Positions 8,566 through 16,533 of a DNA stretch of 33,485 nucleotides are shown piece by piece. The notes below the pieces were generated by a model. That model was not told the DNA's origin. It saw nothing but the letters and a program-made list of their open reading frames with translations, and searched no databases. How positions within the stretch are numbered: position 1 is the first letter of the stretch; each line of letters starts with the position of its first letter. The DNA comes from Modestobacter lapidis (GTDB lineage: Bacteria > Actinomycetota > Actinomycetes > Mycobacteriales > Geodermatophilaceae): the NCBI GenBank assembly GCA_019779905.1, contig JABAKE010000028.1:1-33485 (forward strand), written 5' to 3'. The translations under genes and the position numbers were made by a program.

Positions 8566-10024
8566 GTCTGTCCCTTACGTTTCGATGGCGGTCGACCATA
8601 TAGGCTCCCGCGTAGACCAAAGCGACTTGGAGTGCGTTGCTTACGTCGAACGGGTCTCCAGCGAGTACGAATCGCAGTGCGAGATATAGACCAACACTAG
8701 CGACGAATAAGTGATGCCCGAGACGTTGGACTGCGAGCCGCGTTGCAATCGCGAAGGCGGCCAACACTACTGCGGCGCCGATAACCGTGCCCGTGAGCAA
8801 TATGCCATACCCAGGGCCACTCAGGAAAATCCCGCTGGTGCTTAGACCTAGGTGGCGTTGACCTATTTCACTTCCGAATATTTGCGGCTTATCCGGCCAG
8901 ACGGCCCGTGGGATGAAGTTTCCTATGGCCATTAACGGTGACCACCATGGAGCGCGAACCCCCGAATCCGCCAGTGCGGCCGACAGTCGAAGGCCCTCCA
9001 CTGTATCGAATCCAGAACCAAATACGATTGCCACTGGATCTGAGACGGTAATTCGGATCGCCTCGTACAGCCCCGTCTCCCGTCCGCTGCTGACCGCGCC
9101 TCGCCATAACGACAATGCGCTCAGCACCACGACTGCAACTGGCGTGAGCAAGCCTAATGCTAGGATGTGTTTCCGACTTCCCTGCAGCAGCCTGATAGCG
9201 ACAGCTGCCACTACGAGCAACAGCGGGCTTCGATTGCCCGACGTTATAAGCACACCGAGAAGCGCCAAGTCCACGAATAGGCGGAGCTTGGACTCCCAGT
9301 GCTTATTCAACAGTCCCACGGCTATGGCGGCAGGGATGCACCAGTACAAGAGTGACTGAATGCCGGCTCCGGTTTCGGTCGCTCGCGTAGAGAACGCGGT
9401 CGAGCGACTCGTCGCCAAGACCTGCATAGCGGCCAGAATGGCCGGGACTAGAAGGATCGTGTGCGTCGACTTGCGATCAGGCCGGGACGTCCTAAGATCG
9501 CATTCTGACTGGCGGCGCCCAATTGCAGAGACAATGGTGCAAGCGAGTGCGCTTACTAATAGCACGTTGGCCGCTTGACCAGTGCTATGCAGAGTCACGA
9601 GACTTGACAAGCCGAACGAGTGCAGCTTCGAGCTGTTCGGGTTAGAAAGAACGTTCAAAGTCGCCATAGCACAGGCCAGGAACATGGCGCCCAAGCCCAT
9701 ATCCACAACGCCGACGGGGGCGCGGCGCATGATCAGTTCTGACCTTGCGCGCAGGCTGCCCTGCACGAGCAGTGTGGTCGAAAGACCTATTAGGATGCCT
9801 AGCCGGCCTCCAAACGGCGCGCCTGCCCACCAGAGAAGCGCAGCTGACGTGGCAGAGAGAGTGGCCACGACCAGGATGTACGAGGAGTAGCTGAGGCCGC
9901 CAGGCTGCGGTCGTTCCAGGCTCCCAACTTGAACCGATCGGCGACCATGGCGTTCGCTAGCTGCCTCCGCGGACGTGGCCACGGGTCGGCTATGTCCGCC
10001 GCGCCTACCGGCAGCAGGGCGCAT
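8531..10024 (-). CDS. Wzy-like O-antigen/EPS polymerase
   Basis: This integral membrane protein of up to 497 residues has many hydrophobic segments from about residue 45 onward. A large loop contains FIPRAVWPDKPQIFGSEIGQ (about 390-410), and the PR-x-WPDKP pattern recurs in O-antigen polymerases. It would join flipped repeat units on the outer membrane face. The first roughly 40 residues are polar and Arg-rich, so the true start may lie further in. No clear ribosome site precedes 10024, but a minus-strand TATCCT (+ strand 10053-10058) could be a -10 element. It is the first gene of the leftward operon. Confidence 0.82.
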   Translation of the reverse strand: MRPAAGRRGGHSRPVATSAEAASERHGRRSVQVGSLERPQPGGLSYSSYILVVATLSATSAALLWWAGAPFGGRLGILIGLSTTLLVQGSLRARSELIMRRAPVGVVDMGLGAMFLACAMATLNVLSNPNSSKLHSFGLSSLVTLHSTGQAANVLLVSALACTIVSAIGRRQSECDLRTSRPDRKSTHTILLVPAILAAMQVLATSRSTAFSTRATETGAGIQSLLYWCIPAAIAVGLLNKHWESKLRLFVDLALLGVLITSGNRSPLLLVVAAVAIRLLQGSRKHILALGLLTPVAVVVLSALSLWRGAVSSGRETGLYEAIRITVSDPVAIVFGSGFDTVEGLRLSAALADSGVRAPWWSPLMAIGNFIPRAVWPDKPQIFGSEIGQRHLGLSTSGIFLSGPGYGILLTGTVIGAAVVLAAFAIATRLAVQRLGHHLFVASVGLYLALRFVLAGDPFDVSNALQVALVYAGAYMVDRHRNVRDRHGNGDNHPLYR

Positions 10025-10029
10025 CGCGC

Positions 10030-10057
10030 TTGCAACTAGGAAGCATGGGCTTAGGAT
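10030..10057 (+). promoter_or_regulatory. Candidate rightward promoter toward the acetyltransferase
   Basis: TTGCAA (10030-10035) and TAGGAT (10052-10057) are separated by 16 bases, and each matches four of six consensus positions. A minus-strand TATCCT overlaps the same bases (10053-10058), so the divergent wzy-like operon and the acetyltransferase could share overlapping promoters. This is inference from sequence alone. Confidence 0.35.
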
Positions 10058-10246
10058 ATGCGGCGAGGACGAACGCTGCCAGGGGCGCCCTCGAACTGGG
10101 AGGATCGGGCTCGTTTCGCCGGGAAGCGACCTGCATCGAGAGGGTGGGGTGTTATGGCCTTCAGCCGGGAATGCCTGGGGTGGGCAACCGGTCGGAATGA
10201 AGGGTGGAGCGATATGGCCATCCGAAAGCCACTGGTAAAAGCATGA
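10058..10246 (+). CDS. Possible small upstream ORF coupled to the acetyltransferase
   Basis: This 62-codon open frame starts ATG, or it could start at the internal ATG 10154. Its TGA overlaps the ATG of the acetyltransferase (ATGA at 10243-10246). The overlap is the arrangement expected for translational coupling, and the acetyltransferase itself lacks a good ribosome site. The predicted peptide has no domain I recognise and is rich in Arg, Gly and Trp. It may be a leader peptide, a remnant or chance. Confidence 0.25.
   Translation: MRRGRTLPGAPSNWEDRARFAGKRPASRGWGVMAFSRECLGWATGRNEGWSDMAIRKPLVKA
10141..10219 (+). repeat. Pair of 19-base direct repeats exactly 60 bases apart
   Basis: AGGGTGGGGTGTTATGGCC at 10141-10159 and AGGGTGGAGCGATATGGCC at 10201-10219 match at 16 of 19 positions. 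They sit between the divergent wzy-like and acetyltransferase genes. Because 60 is a multiple of three, both also lie in the same frame of a short open frame (10058-10246). Confidence 0.6.
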
Positions 10247-10791
10247 CCATAGCTACGAAGTTCTGGTTTGCTGGATTCCACTTTAAGAACCTTTCGCGAG
10301 GACTTATTCTTCGAGCGAAGATCGCCGCGTGGGGCGGGAAGGCGGGCGGCAGCCTAGGGGTCGAGCCGAGGCTACGGTTGCGTTGGCCACCGTCGCGCTC
10401 GTGGCAAATAGGTCGAGGTGTTCACATTGCCACCAATGTCGTTATGGATGTGTGGCCGAAAGCCAGCCTGGTCATCGAGGATGATTGCACGATTGGGGCA
10501 GGATCGGTAGTCGCCGTCAGGGAGGGCGTCACCATTGGGGCTGGGACGAGGATTGCGGAGCTGTGCTCTCTGCAGGATGCCAATCATGTCGTTAGCGAGA
10601 GTGGAGTAACCTCGCGAATGGTTGCCAGTCCGATTCGCATCGGTCGGGGGGTGTGGCTAGGCCGGGGCGTTGCCGTTCTAGCTGGTGTCAATATCGGTGA
10701 TGGCGCGGTCATTGGTGCGAATGCCGTCGTTCGTGCGGACATCCCAGCAGGGTCTGTTGCGGTCGGAGTGCCCGCCCGTGTGATCAACTAG
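10243..10791 (+). CDS. Hexapeptide-repeat (left-handed beta-helix) acyltransferase
   Basis: This protein of about 182 residues is dominated by isoleucine-rich hexapeptide repeats such as IEDDCTIGAGSVV, GVTIGAGTRI, IGRGVWLGRGVAVLAGVNIGDGAVIGANAVV, ending in the typical DIPAGSVAVGVPARVI. This is the LbH fold of WcaF/maltose O-acetyltransferase-like enzymes, which usually O-acetylate a sugar using acetyl-CoA as trimers. It probably decorates the exopolysaccharide. I chose the ATG at 10243 because the family homology begins just after it; an in-frame GTG at 10204 would add 13 residues. It is transcribed away from the rest of the cassette but shares its lower G+C. Confidence 0.85.
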   Translation: MTIATKFWFAGFHFKNLSRGLILRAKIAAWGGKAGGSLGVEPRLRLRWPPSRSWQIGRGVHIATNVVMDVWPKASLVIEDDCTIGAGSVVAVREGVTIGAGTRIAELCSLQDANHVVSESGVTSRMVASPIRIGRGVWLGRGVAVLAGVNIGDGAVIGANAVVRADIPAGSVAVGVPARVIN

Positions 10792-10803
10792 ACCATCGAC
10801 CTT

Positions 10804-10824
10804 CCATGCTTGATCGAGCAATGG
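10804..10824. terminator. Weak hairpin between convergent genes
   Basis: An imperfect inverted repeat, CCATGCT and AGCAATGG around GATC, with a one-base bulge, follows the acetyltransferase stop and lies between it and the convergent rmlA. There is no U-tract, so termination is only a suggestion. Confidence 0.25.
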
Positions 10825-11010
10825 CCGATCTGGCGTGCCGTTAGGGGTGCTAGTGGCCTAGCCTACGGGTCCACGCGGGATACATCTCCTTCTAGCTGTT
10901 CTACTTAAATGGTGGCGCGCAGAAAAGCAATGGTAATGCGCCGCTTGGGGTCTATCGCGGGGCAGTGCCTGAGCTGAGTCGCGATGTCGTTCTCCGTCTA
11001 TCCAGAACGT

Positions 11011-11874
11011 CTAGCCGTCCAGAAGTTGGAGCATGTAGCCGCCATAGCCGCTCTTCGCGAGCTGCGTACCGGTCGCACGCAGCTCTGCATCGTCCAGCCA
11101 GCCGTTGCGCCAGGCGACCTCCTCGATGCACCCGATCTTGAGCCCCTGTCGCTCCTCCACCACGGAGACGAACTCTGTGGCTTGCCGCAGTGACGCAAAG
11201 GTTCCCGTGTCCAGCCAGGCGGTGCCACGGTCAAGCACCGTCACGGTGAGCCGGCCCTGGCGCAGGTAGTGCTCGTTGACCGCGGTGATCTCCAGCTCGC
11301 CCCGAGCACTGGGCGTGATGCCGGCGGCCACCTCGACCACGTCGGGCCCGAAGAAGTACAGCCCCGGCACGGCGTAGGAGCTCTTCGGCCGGGCCGGCTT
11401 CTCCTCGATCGACAGCACCCGTCCATCCGGGTCGAACTCCACCACGCCGTACTCCTGCGGATTCGCCACGTGGTAGGCGAACACATGCCCACCGTCCGGC
11501 TCGGGCAGCCGGGACAGCGCCGTCCCGAGGCCCGCGCCGTAGAAGATGTTGTCGCCCAGCACTAGCGCGGCCGCGTGGCCGTCGAGGAACTTCTCGCCGA
11601 TCAGGAACGCCTGCGCCAGCCCCTCGGGCTCCGGCTGCACCGCGTACTCGATCCGCATGCCCAGCCGCGAGCCGTCACCGAGCAGGTTGCGGAACGCCTC
11701 CTGGTCGCCCGGGCAGGTGATCACCAGCACCTCGCGGATGCCGGCCATCATCAGCGTGGAGAGCGGGTAGTAGATCATCGGCTTGTCGTAGACCGGCATG
11801 AGCTGCTTGCTCACGCCCAGGGTGATGGGCCACAGCCGGCTACCGGTTCCCCCGGCGAGGATGATTCCGCGCAT
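11011..11874 (-). CDS. rmlA: Glucose-1-phosphate thymidylyltransferase
   Basis: This 287-residue enzyme forms dTDP-glucose from glucose-1-phosphate and dTTP, the first step of dTDP-L-rhamnose synthesis. It starts [18 protein letters not shown], the nucleotide-binding signature, continues with [20 protein letters not shown], and has the LGDNIFYG and YGVVEFD segments of the RmlA short form. Length and motifs fit the family closely. It is transcribed divergently from rmlB with a 121-base gap. A TACGGT hexamer sits six bases before the ATG and there is no Shine-Dalgarno site, which suggests a leaderless mRNA. It supplies the pathway shared with rmlB, rmlD and the distant rmlC. Confidence 0.96.
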   Translation of the reverse strand: MRGIILAGGTGSRLWPITLGVSKQLMPVYDKPMIYYPLSTLMMAGIREVLVITCPGDQEAFRNLLGDGSRLGMRIEYAVQPEPEGLAQAFLIGEKFLDGHAAALVLGDNIFYGAGLGTALSRLPEPDGGHVFAYHVANPQEYGVVEFDPDGRVLSIEEKPARPKSSYAVPGLYFFGPDVVEVAAGITPSARGELEITAVNEHYLRQGRLTVTVLDRGTAWLDTGTFASLRQATEFVSVVEERQGLKIGCIEEVAWRNGWLDDAELRATGTQLAKSGYGGYMLQLLDG

Positions 11875-11880
11875 CGGCCG

Positions 11881-11886
11881 ACCGTA
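11881..11886 (-). promoter_or_regulatory. Candidate -10 element of a leaderless rmlA mRNA
   Basis: On the minus strand the sequence is TACGGT, six bases, then ATG. TANNNT hexamers at this distance are typical of actinobacterial leaderless promoters. No Shine-Dalgarno sequence is present. Confidence 0.45.
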
Positions 11887-11981
11887 GGTTCGCCACCCTC
11901 CCCCGGCGCCGCGTCACGGCCGCGCCTCACTCCCCGGGGTGAGACCCGGCCCGGTGAACCGCGCCGAGCGCTCCCGATGGC

Positions 11982-11987
11982 TAGCGT
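11982..11987 (+). promoter_or_regulatory. Candidate -10 element of a leaderless rmlB mRNA
   Basis: TAGCGT lies eight bases before the ATG of rmlB and no Shine-Dalgarno sequence intervenes. The same hexamer precedes rmlC at seven bases, which suggests the two separated genes may share promoter type and perhaps regulation. Confidence 0.45.
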
Positions 11988-11995
11988 TGTGCACC

Positions 11996-12991
11996 ATGCG
12001 AGTACTGGTCACCGGCGGCGCGGGCTTTATCGGCTCGCACTACGTGCGAACGATGCTCACCGGTGGCTACCCCGGCTACGAGGACGCCGAGGTGACCGTC
12101 TTCGACAAGCTCACCTACGCCGGGAACCTCGCCAACCTCGCACCCGTGGCCGACAACCCGCGCTACCGCTTCGTGCAGGGCGACATCTGCGCGCCTGCCG
12201 ACCTCGACGCCGCGCTCCCCAGGCACGACGTCGTGGTCAACTTCGCCGCCGAGTCGCACGTCGACCGGTCGATCACCGGCGCCGCCGGCTTCGTGCTCAC
12301 CAACGTGCTCGGCGCCCAGCAGGTGTTCGAGGCCGCGCTGCGCCACGGCGTCCGCCGGGTCGTGCACGTCTCCACCGACGAGGTGTACGGCTCCATCGAC
12401 GAGGGCTCCTGGACCGAGAACCACCTCCTCGAGCCCAACTCCCCCTACTCCGCGGCCAAGGCGGGCAGCGACCTGATCGCCCGTGCCTACGCCCAGACCT
12501 ACGGGCTGAACATCTCCATCACCCGGTGCAGCAACAACTACGGGCCCTACCACTTCCCCGAGAAGGTCATCCCGCTGTTCGTCACCAACCTGCTCGACGG
12601 GCACAAGGTGCCCCTCTACGGCGAGGGCGCCAACGTGCGCGACTGGTTGTTCGTCGACGACCACTGCCGCGGCATCCAGCTCGTCGTGGACCACGGCAAG
12701 GCCGGGGAGTTCTACAACATCGGCGGCGGCCGGGAGCTCTCCAACAAGGAGCTCACCGCGCAACTGCTCGACGCCACCGGCCGCGACTGGTCCTACGTCG
12801 AAAACATCGTCGACCCCCGCGGCGGCGGCCACGACCTGCGCTACTCCGTCGACTACGCCAAGACCGCCGCGCTGGGCTACGCCCCGCGGATGACCTTCGA
12901 GGACGGCCTGGCGCTCACCGTGCAGTGGTACCGCGACAACCGCGCCTGGTGGGAACCGCTCAAGGCCGCCGCGGCCACCGCCCGCGCATGA
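11996..12991 (+). CDS. rmlB: dTDP-glucose 4,6-dehydratase
   Basis: This 331-residue extended short-chain dehydrogenase converts dTDP-glucose to dTDP-4-keto-6-deoxyglucose. It opens MRVLVTGGAGFIGSH with the NAD-binding GGxGxxG (residues 7-13). It carries the STDEVYG catalytic segment (Thr127, Asp128, Glu129) and Tyr151-x3-Lys155 in SPYSAAKAGSD. The ATG at 11996 is chosen because the Rossmann motif starts there; the frame is open for 19 codons upstream, but that part has no homology-like sequence. Its TGA overlaps the ATG of rmlD by four bases, so the two are coupled. Confidence 0.97.
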   Translation: MRVLVTGGAGFIGSHYVRTMLTGGYPGYEDAEVTVFDKLTYAGNLANLAPVADNPRYRFVQGDICAPADLDAALPRHDVVVNFAAESHVDRSITGAAGFVLTNVLGAQQVFEAALRHGVRRVVHVSTDEVYGSIDEGSWTENHLLEPNSPYSAAKAGSDLIARAYAQTYGLNISITRCSNNYGPYHFPEKVIPLFVTNLLDGHKVPLYGEGANVRDWLFVDDHCRGIQLVVDHGKAGEFYNIGGGRELSNKELTAQLLDATGRDWSYVENIVDPRGGGHDLRYSVDYAKTAALGYAPRMTFEDGLALTVQWYRDNRAWWEPLKAAAATARA

Positions 12992-13884
12992 GCGAGCGCA
13001 TCTCCTGGCTGGTCACCGGCGCCAACGGCCAGCTGGGCACCGACCTGCAGGCGGTCCTGGCGGGCCGCCCCGATGACCGGGTGGCCGCGCTCGGCCGGGC
13101 CGACCTCGACCTCACCGACGAGTCCGACGCCCGGGCCGTCGTCCGCGCCTGGCTGGCCGACGCCCGCGCCCGCGGCAACCACCCGATCCTGCTCAATGCC
13201 GGGGCCTACACCGCCGTCGACGCCGCGGAGACCGACGAGGCCGCCGCGATGGTGGTCAACGGCGAGGCCCCCCGATGGCTGGCCGAGGAACTCGCCAACC
13301 GCGGCCGGCTGGTGCACGTCTCCACCGACTACGTCTTCCCCGGCGACGCCACCACGCCGTACCGGGTCGACGACGAGCCGGCACCGCGCACCGCCTACGG
13401 CCGCACCAAGCTCGCCGGGGAACGCGCGGTGGCCGCGGTCGGCGGCGACGCCGTCGTCGTGCGCACCGCGTGGGTCTACGCCACCCACGGCAGCAACTTC
13501 GTGCGCACCATGCTGCGGCTGGAGTCCGAGCGCGACACCGTCTCCGTCGTCGACGACCAGACCGGCACCCCCACCTGGTCGCACGACCTGGCCCACGGGC
13601 TGGTCGCAGCGGCCCTCTCCCCCGCCCGCGGCCTGCTGCACGCCACCAACACCGGCGCCACCACCTGGCACGGCCTCGCCCGGCTGGTGTTCGAGCTCGC
13701 CGGCGCCGACCCCAACCGGGTGCTGCCGACCACCACCGACGCCTTTCCCCGCCCCGCACCCCGGCCGGCCTACTCCGTGCTCGACCTGGACAGCTGGGCC
13801 GACGCCGGGCTTCCTGCCCTGCCGCCCTGGGAGACGTCGGTGCGTGCCTGCCTGGCCGAGCTGGGCGTCGCCTCCCCCGCCTGA
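12988..13884 (+). CDS. rmlD: dTDP-4-dehydrorhamnose reductase
   Basis: This 298-residue SDR enzyme catalyses the last step, reduction to dTDP-L-rhamnose. It has the cofactor motif TGANGQLG (residues 10-17), the RADLDLTDESD segment, LLNAGAYTAVDAAETDE, STDYVFPGD and the catalytic Tyr137-x3-Lys141 (YGRTK). The start is the ATG of the ATGA overlap with rmlB; a longer open frame reading through from upstream is only a shadow of rmlB in another frame. rmlC is missing from this position and is found about 5 kb downstream on the other strand. Confidence 0.96.
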   Translation: MSERISWLVTGANGQLGTDLQAVLAGRPDDRVAALGRADLDLTDESDARAVVRAWLADARARGNHPILLNAGAYTAVDAAETDEAAAMVVNGEAPRWLAEELANRGRLVHVSTDYVFPGDATTPYRVDDEPAPRTAYGRTKLAGERAVAAVGGDAVVVRTAWVYATHGSNFVRTMLRLESERDTVSVVDDQTGTPTWSHDLAHGLVAAALSPARGLLHATNTGATTWHGLARLVFELAGADPNRVLPTTTDAFPRPAPRPAYSVLDLDSWADAGLPALPPWETSVRACLAELGVASPA

Positions 13885-13961
13885 CCGCGCTCGCGGCCAC
13901 GCCCTGCCCCGGCCGACGCGATCGGCACCGGAACTACTGAGTGCGGTCGGCAACCAACCCT

Positions 13962-13974
13962 GGGACACTGTCCC
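13962..13974. promoter_or_regulatory. 13-base inverted repeat upstream of the sugar transferase
   Basis: GGGACA and TGTCCC are separated by one base (13968). The repeat lies in the 206-base gap between rmlD and the sugar transferase. It could be an operator, or part of a stem ending the rml transcript; neither is proven. Confidence 0.3.
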
Positions 13975-14021
13975 GGGCGGTCCGCGATCGCCAGTACTGC
14001 GCCAACGGGGGAAGGCCGCAC

Positions 14022-14087
14022 GTGACAGTTCCAGCTGGGCAGCCAGGCGCGCGCGCCGGTCGCTGTCGCGCCGCGGCGGGGACGTAG
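14022..14087 (+). CDS. Possible 21-residue leader ORF
   Basis: A GTG start is preceded by GGGGGAAGG at six bases, the best ribosome site in the gap. The frame runs 21 codons and stops with TAG three bases before the ATG of the sugar transferase. This arrangement fits a leader peptide that couples or controls translation of the next gene. The Arg/Ala/Gly-rich peptide has no recognisable function, and chance cannot be excluded at this G+C. Confidence 0.35.
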   Translation: MTVPAGQPGARAGRCRAAAGT

Positions 14088-14090
14088 CGC

Positions 14091-15596
14091 ATGGCCTCGA
14101 TCGACCTGGTCGACCGCTCGGGCGCACAGTCCGCGGGCGAGGGCTGGTTCCGGTTCGCGCCCGGCATCCGTGGCGAGGGAACGGCGGCCCGGCGCGCCTG
14201 GCAGCCGGCCTACGTGCGGCGCATGGTGCTCCTCGACGTGCTGTGCGCCGCCGTCGCCGCGGCCGTGGGCTACGTCCTCTGGTTCGACTGGGCCGAGACC
14301 GGCCGGCCGGATCCGCCACTGTGGATCGCGGTGTTCCTGCCGCTGGTCTGGCTGCCGGCCCTGCTGATCGCCCGCACCTACGAGAAGCGCTTCCTCTGGG
14401 TGGGCGTGGAGGAGTACCGGCGGGTGCTCGCGGCGGTCGTGGTGCTGCTGGCCGCCGTCGGCACCGCCACCCTCGCCCTCGACGTGGAGCTGACCCGGGG
14501 CTTCGTCGTCGTGGCGCTGCCGCTGGTCGCCGTCCTGACCCTGGCGCAGCGGCTGGCCCACCGGCACTGGCTGCACCGCCAGCGCCGGAAGGGCCGCTAC
14601 CAGCAGACGACGCTGCTCGTCGGCCACGGCCGGGCCGTGGCCGCTCTGGACGAGCAGCTGAACCGGGCCACCGACCGCGGCTACCGGGTGATCGGCTGCT
14701 GCCTGCCCGCCGACCAGCAGTCGCCGGTCTTCGACGCCTTCAACGGGCTGCCGGTGCTGGGCGGGATCGACGACGTCGCCGAGGTGGTGCTGCGGTTCGA
14801 GGTCGACACCGTAGCGGTGCTGCCCAGCCAGGAACTGGACGGCCACACCCTGCGCAGCCTCGGCTGGCAGCTGGAGGACACCAACGCCGAGCTGCTGGTG
14901 GCGCCGGCGATCACTGACGTCGTCGGCCCGCGGGTGCACATCCGGCCGGTCGCCGGCCTGCCGCTGCTGCACATGGAGCGCCCGGAGCTGACCGGGCTGC
15001 GCCGGTTCACCAAGAGCTGCGTCGACCGCACCGCCGCCCTCGTCGGGCTACTGCTCCTCGCCCCGGTGCTGATCGGCATCGCGCTCGCGGTGCGCACGAC
15101 GAGCGCTGGGCCGGTGCTCTTCCGCCAGCAGCGGATCGGCCACTGCGGCGTGCCCTTCACGATGCTGAAGTTCCGCAGCATGGTGCCCGGCGCCCACAAT
15201 CTGGTGCAGGAGCTGGCCCCTGAGAACGACGGCAACGGCGTGCTGTTCAAGAAGAAGGACGACCCGCGGGTCACCCGGGTGGGGAAGTTCCTGCGCCGCT
15301 ACTCCCTCGACGAGTTGCCCCAGCTGATCAACGTCGTCCGCGGGGACATGTCGCTGGTCGGGCCGCGGCCGCCGCTGGGCACCGAGGTCGAGCTGTACGG
15401 CGTCGACATGCGCCGCCGGTTCCTGGTCAAGCCCGGGCTCACCGGCCTCTGGCAGGTCAGCGGGCGCTCCGACCTCTCCTGGGACGACTCGGTGCGCATC
15501 GACGTCCGGTACGTGGAGAACTGGTCGCTGGCCTACGACTTCATGATCCTGTGGAAGACCGTCGGCGCGGTGCTGCGCGGGTCGGGGGCCTACTGA
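14091..15596 (+). CDS. Polyprenyl-phosphate sugar-1-phosphate transferase (WbaP/CpsE type)
   Basis: This 501-residue initiating enzyme transfers a sugar-1-phosphate from a nucleotide sugar to undecaprenyl phosphate. The N-terminal part has four likely membrane helices (about 44-64, 77-95, 112-131, 137-152), followed by a CoA-binding-like cytosolic domain. The C-terminal bacterial sugar transferase domain starts near residue 305. It contains FRQQRIGHCGVPFTMLKFRSM, RRYSLDELPQLINVVRGDMSLVGPRPP and GLTGLWQVSGRSDLSWDDSVRIDVRYVENWSL, and ends GSGAY. It lies downstream of rmlBD on the same strand. It is the natural start point for the Wzx/Wzy cassette; whether the first sugar is glucose or galactose cannot be told. 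Confidence 0.94.
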   Translation: MASIDLVDRSGAQSAGEGWFRFAPGIRGEGTAARRAWQPAYVRRMVLLDVLCAAVAAAVGYVLWFDWAETGRPDPPLWIAVFLPLVWLPALLIARTYEKRFLWVGVEEYRRVLAAVVVLLAAVGTATLALDVELTRGFVVVALPLVAVLTLAQRLAHRHWLHRQRRKGRYQQTTLLVGHGRAVAALDEQLNRATDRGYRVIGCCLPADQQSPVFDAFNGLPVLGGIDDVAEVVLRFEVDTVAVLPSQELDGHTLRSLGWQLEDTNAELLVAPAITDVVGPRVHIRPVAGLPLLHMERPELTGLRRFTKSCVDRTAALVGLLLLAPVLIGIALAVRTTSAGPVLFRQQRIGHCGVPFTMLKFRSMVPGAHNLVQELAPENDGNGVLFKKKDDPRVTRVGKFLRRYSLDELPQLINVVRGDMSLVGPRPPLGTEVELYGVDMRRRFLVKPGLTGLWQVSGRSDLSWDDSVRIDVRYVENWSLAYDFMILWKTVGAVLRGSGAY

Positions 15597-15703
15597 CGCC
15601 CTCCGAAACCGCGGATGCGCTGGACTCGCCGGCGACAACAGGCGCCGGTAGGGCGGCCTTCGGGTCATGGCTTCTCGCTGCAGACCCGTCACGTGGGCGC
15701 GGT

Positions 15704-16069
15704 TCAGGCCTCCGTGCCCTTGGGGTGGCCCGGCTCCGCGCGCTCGATCAGCACCGAACCGGCTTTGCTGCCGGACATCGCGTGGTCGACGAAGTACCAG
15801 ATGCGGCCACCATCACTGATCTTGTACTGCCATCGGTCATACGTCACGCCGGCGTACGTGCCCGTCGCGTAGTCGCCCTGAAGTCGATACTGCCGCTGAG
15901 TCTCGACCTCCGGGTGCGCAGTCAGGCGGTCGAAGGCGTCGACCACCGCGTTCCGCACGGCGGCGAGGCAGTCCTGCCAGCCCTTGACAGCCTCCCGGCT
16001 GCAGAAGACGAGCTGGTACTCCGTCTTCTTCGTCGGCCTCGGAACCGCATCGTCCCGCTTGCGAGTCAC
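15704..16069 (-). CDS. RelE/ParE-like toxin of a type II toxin-antitoxin pair
   Basis: This small basic protein of 121 residues has the compact alpha-beta arrangement of RelE-superfamily toxins. KTEYQLVFCSREAVKGWQD is the first strand and helix, RQYRLQGDYATGTYAGVTYDRWQYKIS and GGRIWYFVD are the central strands, and the tail is GHPKGTE, seen in several actinobacterial members. By family it would be an mRNA interferase or gyrase poison neutralised by its partner. Its GTG start overlaps the TGA of the upstream antitoxin gene by four bases (GTGA), so the two are coupled. The order is antitoxin first. Toxic activity itself is not shown by the sequence. Confidence 0.75.
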   Translation of the reverse strand: MTRKRDDAVPRPTKKTEYQLVFCSREAVKGWQDCLAAVRNAVVDAFDRLTAHPEVETQRQYRLQGDYATGTYAGVTYDRWQYKISDGGRIWYFVDHAMSGSKAGSVLIERAEPGHPKGTEA

Positions 16070-16527
16070 GCGTGGCGGGGGTCGGACACGGACTCGGGCT
16101 CATCGAGGTAGGTCAGATCTGATCCATCCGCCGTGACGGAGGGGTCCGCGTACGCCGCCGCCGTGGCCTGCCAGGACTCGAGGAGGATGCCGAGTCGATC
16201 GAAGCTGTTCACAGAGGCGCATGCCCGGGCGAGCCGCAGGAACGACTTCAGAAACTCGCGCCGCTGCTCCAGCGGGAGGAAATCGATCCACGGGAAAGCG
16301 TCACCCAGGTTGTCGACCATGCGGTCAGCTACCTCGTCGTCGAGGGATGCGCCAAGCAGCTGAGCAAGCGCCGAGACCGCCTTGGCTTCACCGTCGACCT
16401 TGTCAGCTCTGGACAACCGCAGTGATGCAGCTCCCCGACGCGTCAGGACCACATCACCCTTCTCCAAGTCGGCGATCACTTGGGTAGGGGTCTGGACGAA
16501 CTGCGAAAGCGTCCGGGTCGTGGTCAT
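16066..16527 (-). CDS. Phd/YefM-like antitoxin with a long C-terminal extension
   Basis: The 153-residue protein begins MTTTRTLSQFVQTPTQVIADLEKGDVVLTRRG, the short DNA-binding fold of Phd/YefM antitoxins. About 100 further residues follow, longer than most Phd antitoxins (about 80-90 in total) and acidic at the end. The ATG at 16527 is chosen because the Phd fold starts there. It also lies exactly where transcription would begin: TTGACA, 17 bases, AACACT, six bases, ATG. A longer frame from 16593 would read through the promoter. It binds and silences the downstream toxin and probably represses its own promoter. Confidence 0.75.
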   Translation of the reverse strand: MTTTRTLSQFVQTPTQVIADLEKGDVVLTRRGAASLRLSRADKVDGEAKAVSALAQLLGASLDDEVADRMVDNLGDAFPWIDFLPLEQRREFLKSFLRLARACASVNSFDRLGILLESWQATAAAYADPSVTADGSDLTYLDEPESVSDPRHA

Positions 16528-16533
16528 GAACTC

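Larger units (their letters stand above)
1879..10791. other. Lower-G+C glycan-assembly cassette
   Basis: Hand counts of 60-base lines give about 52% G+C at 4021, 58% at 8581 and 55% at 10441, against about 80% at 13381 in the rml genes. The shift covers the variable glycosyltransferase, flippase, polymerase and acetyltransferase genes. Such a composition step is typical of horizontally exchanged surface-polysaccharide loci. It extends at the left into the Wzz half of the kinase gene. Confidence 0.75.

Noticed and set aside
11575..12987. Long rightward open frame continuous with rmlD (769 codons in all)
   Set aside because: Before 12988 it reads antisense to rmlA and in the wrong frame of rmlB, giving Arg/Pro-rich nonsense. 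Only the rmlD part from 12988 is real.
12877..14319. 480-codon leftward open frame opposite rmlD and the sugar transferase
   Set aside because: Low-complexity Arg/Gly/Val translation without motifs; it is antisense to two well-supported genes and is expected at this G+C.
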